From Pseudevernia furfuracea (Eukaryota; Ascomycota; Lecanoromycetes; Lecanorales; Parmeliaceae), in the NCBI GenBank assembly GCA_022315425.1, contig JAIUPT010000050.1, forward strand, positions 1,364,001 through 1,428,000: DNA of 64,000 bases, in the 5' to 3' direction. Every line of letters begins with the position of its first letter. Positions within the stretch are counted from its first letter, which is position 1. The translations under genes and the position numbers were made by a program. Under the pieces are notes generated by a model. It ran no database searches. It saw only the letters and a list, made by a program, of their open reading frames with translations, and was not told the DNA's origin. Below are positions 19,935 to 30,782 of the stretch, one piece after another.

Positions 19935-22684
19935 TCACATCCCCAAGTACCGGGCGGTCAATCTTTCCTCGTCGCCACATTTCAGACCCCGGACTCCAAT
20001 GGCAATAACTTCTCCAGGTATCAAATCGAAACCACGATCCTCGAAAGCCACATCATGATCTTCTCCCCACTTCGGCTCTACCTCCAGCACAAACCCTTTG
20101 ACAGGCACATCAGAGGATATCTCTATAGCACCAGCCGTCTGTGGCGGCTCAAGGTTCTCGCCTGTGCCAAGAGCATGTGTGCGGTTCAGGTCGCGGACAT
20201 TGGGAATCAATTTGAGGTTAACGTGTTTCGGTTTGGGTAGATGCGCATATTTAAGTGGCTCTGGCCAATTGACCGCTCTAGCAATTTGCTCACCATCTTC
20301 GTTGCAGAGATATACCATTACGACCGTCTGCTGCTCTTCTTCACTCCTCATGGTAAGGTCATCAGTCAATTCCAGCACCTTATCCATATGTTTTTCACTC
20401 GCTGGAATCTCGAATTCAGAGATCTCCGTGCTGCGGTTTGGAAGAAGCAGTAGTCTGGTAGATAAATTGTCATGCTCTTTTTGTTCTCCAGTCATAAGAT
20501 TGCAGGTTTTGACGTGAACGACCGCATCGTAGGGGTCGAGCGAGAGGTTACAGGCCCACATCTCAATTTTGTGTACAGTCTTCGTGAAGGCCCGGGTGTA
20601 TTTGTCTGCAAAAGTCGTGTGCACTGTCCGCTTTAGACCAATAGTTATTGGCTGCAGCTCACGCTTGACCGCAAAGTAGGCCAATTTAGGTCGTAAGTAA
20701 TAGTCAACAATCGACCATGATGTGCAAGCCCAGCAGTCATTCAGTTGCCATACCAAAGCGCCAGAGCAATACTCCTGGCCTGGACCTTTCCATTGCCGTT
20801 TGCATAGCTTGTATGCGGAGGAGACGCATTCAGCCTGCATAAGCTGCGTACAATAGATATACTGCTCGAAGGGCTCAAGTGTGTAAGGTATATTCTCCGC
20901 TAGATAAGAAGCCAGTCTGCGCTCATGCCCGGCGGCTTTATTGTGAAAATCTACTGTCGAGGACTGAGGATACCTGTCAGTATCGGGACTGGCATCCTGG
21001 AGATATCTGTCGACAGTCGCAATGTCCGGAAATGCTTCCATGCCAAATTCCGACACGAACCTTCCAGTCAGCTGGTCAAAGTCCTGGTACTTTTCCTGCG
21101 TACCGTGCCACACATTCCACTGATGAATATCTCCGACATGGGGATCTGTCGTATCTATTCCGCCGTAAGGGGACCCAAAATGATAATAGGTCCCTTGCAC
21201 AAGCTCCGTAGTAACGTCCACGAGAATCTTTTCGTAGATGTACCTTGCCGGGAAATTGGTCTTCAACCAGTTTTCAGGGTCTTGGTCATTGGGATCGTAT
21301 TCCAGATTCTCTGTTTCCCGGTATTGATAGTCCTCGTTGTTGCCTGACCATATCACAATGGAGGGATGATGCCGGAGAAGTTTTACGTTCTCCATCGCTT
21401 CACGCTTCACCAAGTCTAGGAATTCCTCATGTGCCGGATAGTTCCCACAAGCAAAAAGAAAGTCTTGCCAGATGAGGACCCCCATCTCGTCGCAAGCTTC
21501 GTAAAAATCTTGTTCTTCGAAAATGCCGCCGCCCCAAGCTCGAAGCATAACCTGGTTCCCGTCGACCGCCAATTTGACCCAGTCACGGTATTTTTTACGA
21601 TTGATTGATTGGGTGAACGAGTCTGCAGGAATCCAGTTGCTACCACCGCAGAATATTGGGATGTTGTTGACCTCGAACAGAAAGGTAGTACCAGGAGCAT
21701 CGTCAAGCTTTCGCTGGATGACTTTGGCTCTTCTGAGCCCGAAGCGCTTGCTTGCTGTATCTAAAAGGACTTCCTTACGGCACAGCGTAGCACTAAGAAC
21801 ATAGAGCGGTTGCTCGCCATAGGTATGAGGATACCACAGCTTTGGATTCTGACTCTTGAAAGTGGCCGTTGCGAAGCATTTCTCTACCGTGACCCTTTCT
21901 GTACCAATCATCTTCCCCTCGAGTGAGAGCTCGAAAATCACTTCATCTCCATCTCCATCACCTTCTACCTCGGCCTTGGCTACCACCTCAGCTGACCTCA
22001 ACGACTTACCAACTTCTGTTGTGAAATACAGATCGGAAATGCGGGAATGATAAATCTCTAGCTTTATTGGCCGCCATGGACCGCAGGTGAGCAAGCACGG
22101 TCCCCAATCCCAACCCTAGTATTGCGGTCAGTAAAAGTGTTTGTAGGCTGTGGAAGGCATCAAATCACATAGTGGTATTGAGCCTTTCTAACGGCGAGCC
22201 GACTGGGATCACCATTCCAGCAACCCCAAGAATGATTTGGATGTTGCTCTACGAACTTCTTACCGATCAGGTAGGTGCTATCAAAGGTAATCTCCAAAAT
22301 GTTCTCTTCCTCGGAGCGGAGTATTGTCGTGACGGCGACCCTTTCGGGAATGAACATGTCCTTGCTTTTGAGGATTTCTTGGCCGTTGAGGACTACGGTT
22401 GCATAGGTGTCCAATCCATCGAACGCAAGTACGGTCTGTTCACCTGAATCTACTGTTGGTGTAGGAAAAGTGCCTCTGTAGATCCAAGTTTTCTCTCCAA
22501 CCCATTGGCATTCGTTTTCTCTCTTGCCAATAAAAGGGTCTGAAATGATACCATTGTGAAGTAAATCCACGTGTATGTTAGTTGGCATATCGCGAACTTT
22601 CATCCATTCGGAAGCCGAACAGTCCGCCTGGCGAAACGTCCATCTCTGTTTGTCGTCAAGAGGGATAATTGTTCGAATAGCCAT
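19935..22684 (-). CDS. Beta-mannosidase, GH2 (intracellular mndB-like)
   Basis: Retaining exo-beta-mannosidase that removes terminal beta-1,4-mannose from manno-oligosaccharides. Exons on the minus strand: 22684-22169 and 22115-19935 (898 aa). There is no signal peptide, which fits the intracellular B-type enzymes. Seen: N-terminal sugar-binding domain (WTFRQAD, DLLHNGIISDPF, FDGLDTYATVVLNGQ), HSWGCWNGDPSR, then GWDWGPCLLTCGPWRPI after the single 53-nt intron. The TIM barrel has the acid/base Glu in IVIWSGNNEDYQ and the nucleophile Glu in RFVSEFGMEAFP. C-terminal beta-sandwich domains follow. The mature frame is unbroken. Confidence 0.95.
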
Positions 22685-23092
22685 TCCGTTCAGGGTAGCT
22701 TAAGTTGAGTCGACACTGTTTTAATCAGACATAGCCTTTCCAACATCCGTGATAACAAAATGGGAATACGTCGGATCTTCCATGTGGATGCGGCTACTTG
22801 TGGAGGTGGGGCAAACGCGAGAGAACGGGTCTTGGCAAGGTATCATTTTCTTGCTACGTCTAATTCCAGGTTTGGACCACGAAACAGCTCTGAGCTCTGT
22901 ACATTGGCGGCACCATGGTGCTCTTCTATTGACGGCAACACATCCTTGAAGGAGCAATATACGCTCCAAACGACAACAGCACACAGAAGGCACGCTTCAG
23001 CAGAGTTGCTCCGCCGAGAACACCCAACCTGCTCACAATCCAACATGCACCAACAACGCCAAGCTGAATGAATCACAAGACCATAGCTATGA
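22685..23092. other. Intergenic, promoter of beta-mannosidase
   Basis: About 400 bases between the mannosidase start and the 3' end of the Rab gene, both on the minus strand. No further gene is supported. Confidence 0.45.
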
Positions 23093-24262
23093 TCAACAGC
23101 AGCCTCCTCTTCTTCGCCTTCCTGCCCCATCTAATCTGAAAACAGCCTCCCATTCTCTCATGCCACTGCCCCATGCTCCGACACCTGCTGTCGCTGTTCC
23201 CTGCCCCTTCCGCCTTCTCCTCCCCAGACCCCCCTCCTCGATTGTCGTCCCCGCACTCTTGACACTCCCTCCATCCTCCCATCCCCCACTATCCCCATAC
23301 TGTATTCCACTCATTGGATCATCCGGATCAATTTCGCCTAGCTCGATCTTTGTCAAGATCATGCCTGCAAGACGCGCAAAGATCTCTTCTACCCCGTTAC
23401 CAGTGAATGCGCTTACTTCGACAGAGACAGGTATAGCAGAGCGCGATGCCCATCTAGAGGCTTCTTCGGCAGTGACTTCGCGTCCTTCGGTAGCGACGGT
23501 GGCAGTCAATTGAGAACCAAATCCGTGGCCTATGGAGGAGTGGCTAGAGCTAAGTCTGGTTCCTGCCCCAATAGAGTCATCTGAAAATGTAGATTGCCTA
23601 CTCGACGCACTGTTGGCCGATGCAGAAGCGTTGGATAGAGACTCGGATGTCAGATCTAGTTTATTGCCAGCTAGAAGAAGCGTAAGGTTGGGAGAAGCCA
23701 AAGCTCGAGCATCATTGAGAAAAGTTGGAAGAGCATTGAAAGAAGCATGAGACGCGAGGTCGTAGATCAAAATCGCACCGGCTGCACCACGATAGTAGGA
23801 TCGCGATACCGAACGGAATCTCTCGGTTCCAGCTGTGTCCCATAATTGTAGCTTGATTCTTTTCCCCCGAGCGCCAGTACCGACTTTGATGATTTTAGAG
23901 GAAAATTCGACGCCGATCGTCTGGCTGGATAGTACTCGCCCTTTGGCTTGTCAGCCTCTAGGAGACAATACGTGCTTGTGGAGAAATTACAAACATTCGT
24001 TCTTGACTATTCGGTGTAAGAGGCAGGACCTGGAGCGAGATAAGCTCGAGGGTTTGCCGAGGAGCTGAAGGCATGAACGAACTTGCCGCTGCCGCTTGGT
24101 CCTAGAAGGATGACCTTTGCAAGATAATCGTACATGCTTCCAAGTTCCTGATAGGCAGCGCCTGTCATTAGCAGATTCTTAAAGTAGCAGCGAGGCAAGA
24201 CTTACCTGGTCATTGACCGATGAGTTGCTCGAGACATTAGATCCACGTCGTTGGCGCACCAT
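23093..24262 (-). CDS. Rab4/Ypt4-like small GTPase with Ser-rich insertion
   Basis: Ras-superfamily GTPase for vesicle traffic, probably recycling from endosomes. Exons on the minus strand: 24262-24206, 24147-24083, 24029-23995 and 23940-23093 (334 aa, against ~210 for typical Rabs). Seen: P-loop GPSGSGKS at ~35-42 (Lys and Ser split by intron 2), switch I QTIGVEF, WDTAGTERF at 86-94, GNKLD, and VEVSAFTG as the G5 box. The C-terminus RRRRGGCC carries a digeranylgeranylation CC. The extra length is a Ser/Ala-rich insertion after GNKLD and a Gly-rich hypervariable tail. At the position of Ras Gln61 there is Thr (AGT, not AGQ). Introns are 53-58 nt. It is divergent from ATP20. Confidence 0.9.
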
Positions 24263-24614
24263 ATTGGCGTGTTCTTTGACTCTGTACTAGAGCCTGGCAG
24301 GACCAGGTAGCTTTTTGAAGCCTCACATCTCAGTAATAATAATGAATTTCAATTAGGTAGTCAATAATAGCGAATCCAAAGAAGCTTCAGTTCAAGATTC
24401 CGTCCAGCGCCAAGAGAGATTAGTAAGTCTGGTGGATGATATCAACCAATCAACTTGGCGACGGTTTGGCTTCCGCTAAGCTGCTCCAAACCTCAATTTT
24501 CTGCTCTGGAAATGTCTTTGCAAACGTTGTACAGCTTCGCAAACGCCGAGTAAGTCGAAGCCTGCTCATATTTGATCGAAAACTCGACTCTCGACCCCTG
24601 GCCATCTCTCATCT
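24263..24614. other. Divergent promoter, Rab4-like / ATP20
   Basis: About 350 bases upstream of both genes. No clear TATA box or repeat was seen. Confidence 0.45.
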
Positions 24615-25541
24615 ATGTCGACAGCTGCGCTATCTCGCATGGTGCTCCGGCACACCCGTTTCATCGCACGCCAGACTACAAGACGACATGCCTCAACCGC
24701 AGAAGCCGCCAAAGACACGGCCACGAAATCCAAAGAGACAGCTTCAAATGCCACCTCGAAAGCTTCAGAAGGCCTTTCAAAAGTGACTTCGTCGGCTGGA
24801 CCAGCCGTGAGCCGTGCAGCGCAAGGGGTCAGCAAAACTGTCGGCAACATTGGAGGACGTACAGGAAGGATGATATCCTTCGTGCAGTGTGAGTCTACGC
24901 TTACCACTCGCTCGCGAGATTACTCTGCGAATCAATTGAGGCACCTAGAGCTTTATCCACGCAACAATGGATTACTGTATCTGTGGACTGCGGCACCAAT
25001 TCTCTGTAACTCTGAACATCAATATCCCTTGATCTTCATGTCATCGCTTTGACAGGCCCTTCAGAAAAAATTGCTGACTAGCGACGTTAGCGATCATACC
25101 GCCTACGCTCTATTACTCCAAAGTTGGCTTTGAGCTCTCAAGGCTAGTCTTTAAGGGGCAGAAGATGAGCCCACCGTGAGTTTACTGCACCCTTTTCTTT
25201 TTCTCCAAACCTCATAAGATAGCTGGATTTTGTATAGGTGACTGATTGCTTCATTTAATGTCAGAGATCTCGCGACGTTTCAAAAATACACTCAGCCCGT
25301 CATTAACGCCATTCGAAACCCCGCCGGCCTCCTCACTCACACCATCGACACTGCAAGCACCATGTCCCCCGAGGGTATTTTGAGCCGGATCAGGAATGTT
25401 AATAGGCAACAGTTGGTCTCAGCAGGAGTGATTGGGGCAGAGGTACTGGGTTTCTTTACTGTGGGTGAAATGATCGGGAGAATGAAGATAGTCGGCTACA
25501 AGGGTGACACTGAGCATCACGAGACCGCGACATCACACTAG
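24615..25541 (+). CDS. ATP20: Mitochondrial ATP synthase subunit g
   Basis: Membrane subunit of F1Fo-ATP synthase that helps dimerise the enzyme and shape cristae. Exons: 24615-24888, 25091-25175 and 25265-25541 (211 aa). Seen: Arg-rich N-terminus (MVLRHTRFIARQTTRRHAST) suited to import, an Ala/Ser/Thr-rich spacer, PPTLYYSKVGFELSRLVFKG, then FQKYTQPVINAIRNP. The C-terminal membrane helix GVIGAEVLGFFTVGEMIGR contains the GxxxG-like face used for dimer contacts. Intron 1 (202 nt) is long for this window but did not match the repeated introns. The long N-terminal spacer is typical of filamentous-fungal forms. Confidence 0.9.
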
Positions 25542-25947
25542 CTGGAATATTCGGCGCCATCACTTATAATACGCTGAAGTCGCGAGGGGCAGGCGTGCTA
25601 AGAGGGTTCGCCAAGACGCTGCAAAAGACTCGGTCTTTGGGGTCGCAAGGTCTTGCATCTGCACATACCATGTCGCTATAGATGAGATTTGTACAACAGA
25701 CCAAAAGCAACAAATCTTTGCGTTCTTTGCGGAATATGTAGAGAGATAGTGACCACATGTGTAAAACCGAACCATGAGACCCTAAAAAGCTTGGCAATAT
25801 CATATTTGTGAGGCGAACACCATTCTGGGCACTTGCCGAAGTACATCTTTACGCACCATTTACTTTGCGGGACATTGAGACCATCATAGATCCGTAAGGC
25901 TATCATGATACTGCGGACGTCCAGTGCGCTTGCCCAAAACTAAGACA
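25542..25947. other. Intergenic, ATP20 to ROK1
   Basis: About 400 bases between two plus-strand genes. It contains the 10-mer GGGTCGCAAG that is also found in the family-1 introns, but the flanks do not match. Confidence 0.4.
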
Positions 25948-28170
25948 ATGGATATGTTCAAGTTGCTGACAAGATCCTCAAACATACAAAAATCTGCTCC
26001 AGCTTCCAAAAAGTCTTCGAGCCAGCATATCCCATCGAGCGGATTTTCAAATCTCCCCCATGAAGAATCTGGGAATGACGATGCCTTCTTCGGCAATGAG
26101 AAAGCCAAGAGTAAAGGCACGAAGCGAAAGAGGAGCGGGGTGGAAGGAAAGCACGACGATGGGATCCCTGGGCAGCTGGATTTCTTCAGAGGTAGCGCTC
26201 GACCTTTGATTTCCTCAGAGAAGCAGGCCATGGACAATGGAGGTGGAGCTGTAATCAAAAGAACAGACGTGCATGTTGCTCGAAGTACCAATCCTACCAT
26301 CACAGACTTGGGTGAGGAAGAGGGCTGGCGAGTCTTAAAGAAACACAAGCTCAAAGTTACCATTCTGGGGGACGCATCTGGGCTCCAGGATTTTCACCAT
26401 GAAAACCTAACAGGGACAAAACTGGTGACTGTGGGGAAGAACGCACATCCTCAAATATCGCCACAGCCTTTAACTTCGTTCGTACAACTACGTAGCAAGT
26501 ACGGCATTTCGAGAAGAGTTGCAGCAAATTTGAAAGCCCAAGGGTATACGGAGCCTAGTGAAGTTCAAATGGGCAGTCTACCACTCTTACTTGGGACGGA
26601 CGAAGATCGTGGGCTGAGTTCCCGACGATGTATAAGGAGGGAGACAGAGTCAAGAGCTGATATTGATCTACTCACTATTGCTCCAACCGGTAGCGGAAAG
26701 ACCCTTGGCTTCATGATACATGTACTGCATGGATTACTTGAAAGCCGGCAAGCTCAGAGGGAAACCAAGACGGACGAGAGGTCGGAGCATAGGGTTCAGG
26801 CTTTGATAATAGCTCCCACTCACGAGCTCGCAGATCAGATTGTCAACGAGGGAAGAAAGCTCGCATCAGGTACTGGCGTGAAAATCTCCGGCCTGAGGAA
26901 AGGCATGAGACTGCATCCTAACTTTGTGGTCTCAAAAGATGGTGACCCTCTGGGGGGCGTGAAGGTCGACACTTCCGGAGGACCTGCAAGTGACTTTCTG
27001 GTAAAGACTGATATTGTAGTCAGCACCCCCTTGTTATTTTTGCATGCCATCTCAGCGAAACAGTCAGGCGCAGCTCCTCTCCCAGATATTCGTTTCCTCG
27101 TCCTCGACGAAGTCGATGTTCTCCTTGATCCAACTTTTCGAGAGCAGACACTCGGCATTTGGAGTGCTTGCACCAATGCTTCTCTACGTACCTCTCTTTG
27201 GTCGGCCACTATAGATTCCTCCATCGAGTCACTAGCTCAGACCTTCATTCTCGATCGACGGCGTAATCTGGGCCTGACGTCCTCATTGATATCCCAACAC
27301 TACATCGTTCGCTTAGTTGTCGGTCTCAAAGATTCCGCCATTCCCAATGTAGCTCACCGCCTCGTCTACGCCGCATCCGAACAAGGTAAGCTTCTCGCTC
27401 TGCGCCAACTTCTACATCCTTTTGGAGCGCCAGCAGCCAACGCCCCATCTTTACAACCACCATTCTTGGTCTTCACGCAGACAATCACAAGAGCTATAGC
27501 TCTCCACTCCGAGCTTCTTTACGACATTCCTCTCGAAGCAGGTGGCTCCTCACGTATAGCTGTTCTCCATTCTGACCTCTCAGATACCGCACGTTCGAAC
27601 ATCATGGCGGGGTTTCGCAAGGGCGAGATATGGATTCTTATCACCACGGACCTCTTGTCACGTGGAGTAGATTTCAGAGGTTTGAATGGGGTCGTCAATT
27701 ACGATATCCCAAATACTGGTGCTGCTTACGTCCATCGCGTTGGTAGGACAGGGAGGCAAGGCAGAGAGGGTGGGGTAGCCGTCACCTTGTACACGAAGGA
27801 GGATATTCCTTACGTAAAGAATGTGGCTAATGTGATCGCTGCGAGTGAGAGGGCAAAGGAGAAACATGTAGCTACCGATCAGGATAAAGAAGGCATGCAG
27901 AAGTGGTTATTAGACGCACTTCCAAAGGTTAGTAAGAAGACGAAAAAGGAAATGAAGAGGAAGGGCGTGGAAAGTAGGAGGGCGACTGCTGAGGCAGCAG
28001 GGGCAAGATGCGGGAGAAAGATACGAATCAGCACGAAGAGCGGATATGATCGACGAGTGGAGAACAAAAAGAAGGGAGCGGTAGAGGGAAGTCGAAAGCG
28101 ACTGGTACAGAAAGAGGAAAGAAGTAGGCTAGAAGATGAAGACGAGGAGTGGGAAGGTATTGATGATTAG
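25948..28170 (+). CDS. ROK1: DEAD-box RNA helicase ROK1-like
   Basis: ATP-dependent RNA helicase of 40S ribosome biogenesis, nucleolar. Single exon, 740 aa. The start is the ATG of MDMFKLLTRSSN, which matches ROK1 N-termini. Seen: Q-motif region YGISRRVAANLKAQGYTEPSEVQ, motif I APTGSGKT, Ia APTHELA, motif II LDEVD, motif III SAT, and motifs V-VI with ITTDLLSRGVDF and HRVGRTGRQGR. The C-terminal ~90 residues are Lys/Arg/Glu-rich, as in nucleolar proteins. Motif II reads DEVD where the family is named for DEAD; the metal-binding Asp-Glu pair and the last Asp are kept. The frame is complete with no intron. Confidence 0.94.
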   Translation: MDMFKLLTRSSNIQKSAPASKKSSSQHIPSSGFSNLPHEESGNDDAFFGNEKAKSKGTKRKRSGVEGKHDDGIPGQLDFFRGSARPLISSEKQAMDNGGGAVIKRTDVHVARSTNPTITDLGEEEGWRVLKKHKLKVTILGDASGLQDFHHENLTGTKLVTVGKNAHPQISPQPLTSFVQLRSKYGISRRVAANLKAQGYTEPSEVQMGSLPLLLGTDEDRGLSSRRCIRRETESRADIDLLTIAPTGSGKTLGFMIHVLHGLLESRQAQRETKTDERSEHRVQALIIAPTHELADQIVNEGRKLASGTGVKISGLRKGMRLHPNFVVSKDGDPLGGVKVDTSGGPASDFLVKTDIVVSTPLLFLHAISAKQSGAAPLPDIRFLVLDEVDVLLDPTFREQTLGIWSACTNASLRTSLWSATIDSSIESLAQTFILDRRRNLGLTSSLISQHYIVRLVVGLKDSAIPNVAHRLVYAASEQGKLLALRQLLHPFGAPAANAPSLQPPFLVFTQTITRAIALHSELLYDIPLEAGGSSRIAVLHSDLSDTARSNIMAGFRKGEIWILITTDLLSRGVDFRGLNGVVNYDIPNTGAAYVHRVGRTGRQGREGGVAVTLYTKEDIPYVKNVANVIAASERAKEKHVATDQDKEGMQKWLLDALPKVSKKTKKEMKRKGVESRRATAEAAGARCGRKIRISTKSGYDRRVENKKKGAVEGSRKRLVQKEERSRLEDEDEEWEGIDD

Positions 28171-28657
28171 ATACCTTACTCTATACTCCTTGTGTGTTTG
28201 GATATTTTGCAGTGTCTGATGTTCAATGTGAATGACACATTCTCCTGCCTGACTCTTAACCACCATGCTACTTCTCTTTATCCGCCAAAGACAACGGAAG
28301 CGAGAAGGAACCCTAAACAATGTGGCCGGTTTATCAAGCACGATTGCGCGATCTTTTTTCCTGGTATAGCCTTTCCGATCAACTTCCCGATTTTGAGATG
28401 CCTCGTCGACTTTCCTGAGAGAGAAGATAGCGAGTTGAAGTCCTTGACCTCATCATGCATATAAATTCGGGTGGTGGGGGTACACGGGCAACTCGAGAAA
28501 TCATACAGGATTGATAATCTGAGTCTGTTCTCTCTTTTAAAAGGCAGTCACTTTCACTCAGTCCGAAAAAACTTGAACTACTCCGCAAGAGAAGGAGAGT
28601 CTTTGTCTCGCAGATAGACCCCTACTCCACGTACAGACAAGGAATAAGATACTCGAG
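28171..28657. other. Intergenic, ROK1 to P450 pseudogene
   Basis: About 490 bases with no supported gene. It contains the promoter remnant of the decayed P450. Confidence 0.4.
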
Positions 28658-30536
28658 ATGGCATCTGTTTTGAATACGGGCGACCCAGTCATATATGTGG
28701 CTCTTCTTTCTGGGTGTGGTGAGTACCATCAAGCCTTTGTAAGGATGTCGCTAGCTCATTCATGGCTTTTGTGCTCAGCCCATCGTCTATGCCTTTCTCA
28801 AAGGCTTATACAACCTGTCCAAATTCCCAGGTCCCGAGTTGGCCGCGGCGACCAAGGTGCCAATCGCCGCTGTGTCATGGAACGCGGCCTTTTCTCACTG
28901 GCGCAAAGATCTTCGTCAATGCTACTCCAGCGACGTAGTACGCATTTCTCCTGATGAGCTCTCTTTTGTTTCCTGCTCGGCCTGGAAAGACTTGTGCGGC
29001 GATCGCCAGGGGCACCCCAGCTTTCCCAAGGATCTCGGGGTTTATGTCGGGACAAAGAGCATCCTTACTGCGAATGAGGCCGACCATAGTCGCATGAGCC
29101 GCGTTCCCAGCCATCCTTTCTCAGATAAAGCACTGAAGGAACAGGAAGCCTTTATTCGAGTGCACGTGGAAAACCTCATCAATGGTCTCAAGAAGCAGAT
29201 TGAAGGGTCGTCCAAGGGAAAGGTCGATCTGTCCGATTGGTACCATTGGACAACATTCAATGTCATCGCAGACCTCGCTTTTGGAGAATCTTTCAATTGC
29301 TTAAGGGACGCAAATTATCATCCTTGGGTGGCAATGCTCATGCATTATCTTAATTCCGGTGTTTACCTCAGTGTCACGTTACGCTTCCCCCCTTTGCAGA
29401 GACTGCTTCATCTTTTCATTTCCAACAAGGCGCTACAAGCTCGGCTGATCATCACCGAATGGTCGCAGAGAAGGTGGAGCGAAGGTTGGACACTGCGACC
29501 ACAAGGCATAACTTCCTTTCCTACATCTTAGCCCACGACCACGAATAACGTAGCATGACAAGAGAAGAAATCCACAACAATGCTGCCCTGTTCATCTCCG
29601 CCGGTAGCGAGACGACGGCAGCTTCGTTGAACGGCGCAACCTGGTCCTTGCTGCTGAATCGTGACTGTTTGACAAGACTAAACGAAGAGATTCGAGCTTT
29701 TCAGGACGAGGGACGAAATCAATCTCCAGAAGATAGGAGAATTGGAGTATTTTCGTGCTGTCGTGACTGAATCCTTCCGCATATACCCGCCCAGCCACGT
29801 CGAGCCCCAATAAAGGGTGGCACCTTCAGCGGTCATTGGGTCCCCAGTGGCGTAAGTAGCCTCTCTGGTTATTCCATCCTTTGATGGTAGAACGAGGGTG
29901 GATATGAGCTAGAGCACATTTGGATGACCCATGCTTTCGTATAACTTCGAGCAGTAGCACCCCGGTCCATGAAGATGACAAGCATCTCGTTCGATCACGC
30001 ATCCTGCTAACGTATTTATAACAATGCCAAATATAGAGATTGGCATTCAACCCAACCAGTATGCAGCGTACCGTTCCCATCAGAACTTTTCCAATCCCTC
30101 AGCCCTTGTGCCAGAACGCTGGCTTGGCGATCCTCGCTTCGATTCGGACAAAACAGCTGTGCTGCAGCCGTTCTCTGTAGGGGCAAGGAACTGCATCGGG
30201 AAGAAGCGAGTCTTACTAGCCATATTAGCATGGTAATCTTGAGGCCTCAACTGCAATCTGGCTGAAGAAAAGGAGACCTTGGTTCAACGAGAGAGATCTG
30301 ACATGATGTTGTAATAAGAAATCTGCTGACCGCTCGCCGGTTGTAGCCTCGCAATGGCAGAGATCCGCCTCGTGATGGTTCGGATGTTGTGGGAATTTGA
30401 CATGGAATCGTGTGAAGAGAGTGGGTCGGATTGGGTAGAAAAGAAGACAATGGACCGGGTCTCTGAGAATTTGTGTTCAAATTTCAGAATGAATTTGCAA
30501 TGCGGGATCGCGTGGGCTGAAAGCCATGAATGTTAA
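28658..30536 (+). pseudogene. Decayed cytochrome P450 (CYP65-like)
   Basis: A microsomal P450 with the whole family layout but broken frames. Pieces in order: membrane anchor (VIYVALLSGC) with intron 28719-28778; LYNLSKFPGPE; C-helix and mid region; I-helix AGSETTA; K-helix TESFRIYPP; PERW; and haem loop FSVGARNCIG. Lesions seen: a frame change near 29446, an in-frame TAA near 29546 just before the MTREEI segment, a frame change near 29735, and another near 29805 (CCCAATAAAGG). After the haem loop the frame also needs an irregular join to reach the AEIRLVMVRMLWEFD segment. The key residues survive, so the decay looks recent. Relationship to isotrichodermin C-15 hydroxylase-type P450s is from motif resemblance only. 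Confidence 0.85.
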
Positions 30537-30782
30537 ATAGTAACAGCATGTGGTACTCTCAAATGGCTGTCTTCGTTGGCAGAGAACGTCTCAGGCAACA
30601 TAGCCACCTCCATCCCATTTCATGGCACATAGCCTAAAGAGCCTTCTGGTCTTACCCATCATAGTTCTTTCGGCAAGTCGTTCGAAACAAGTGGCAGGCT
30701 GAGGCGTTACAAAATCTCACTTTGACGTCGGTTTGGGGCATCAGTTCTTCATTCATGCTGCTCTGGTCAAAGTTGCAAGGAT

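Noticed and set aside
24889..25090. 202-nt ATP20 intron as an introner-like copy
   Set aside because: It has a GCTGAC branch site but no shared 5' block with the repeated introns.
25640..25660. GGGTCGCAAG, a 10-mer from the family-1 introns, in intergenic DNA (similar 11-mer near 18605)
   Set aside because: Flanking bases do not align with the introns, so a chance match is likely.
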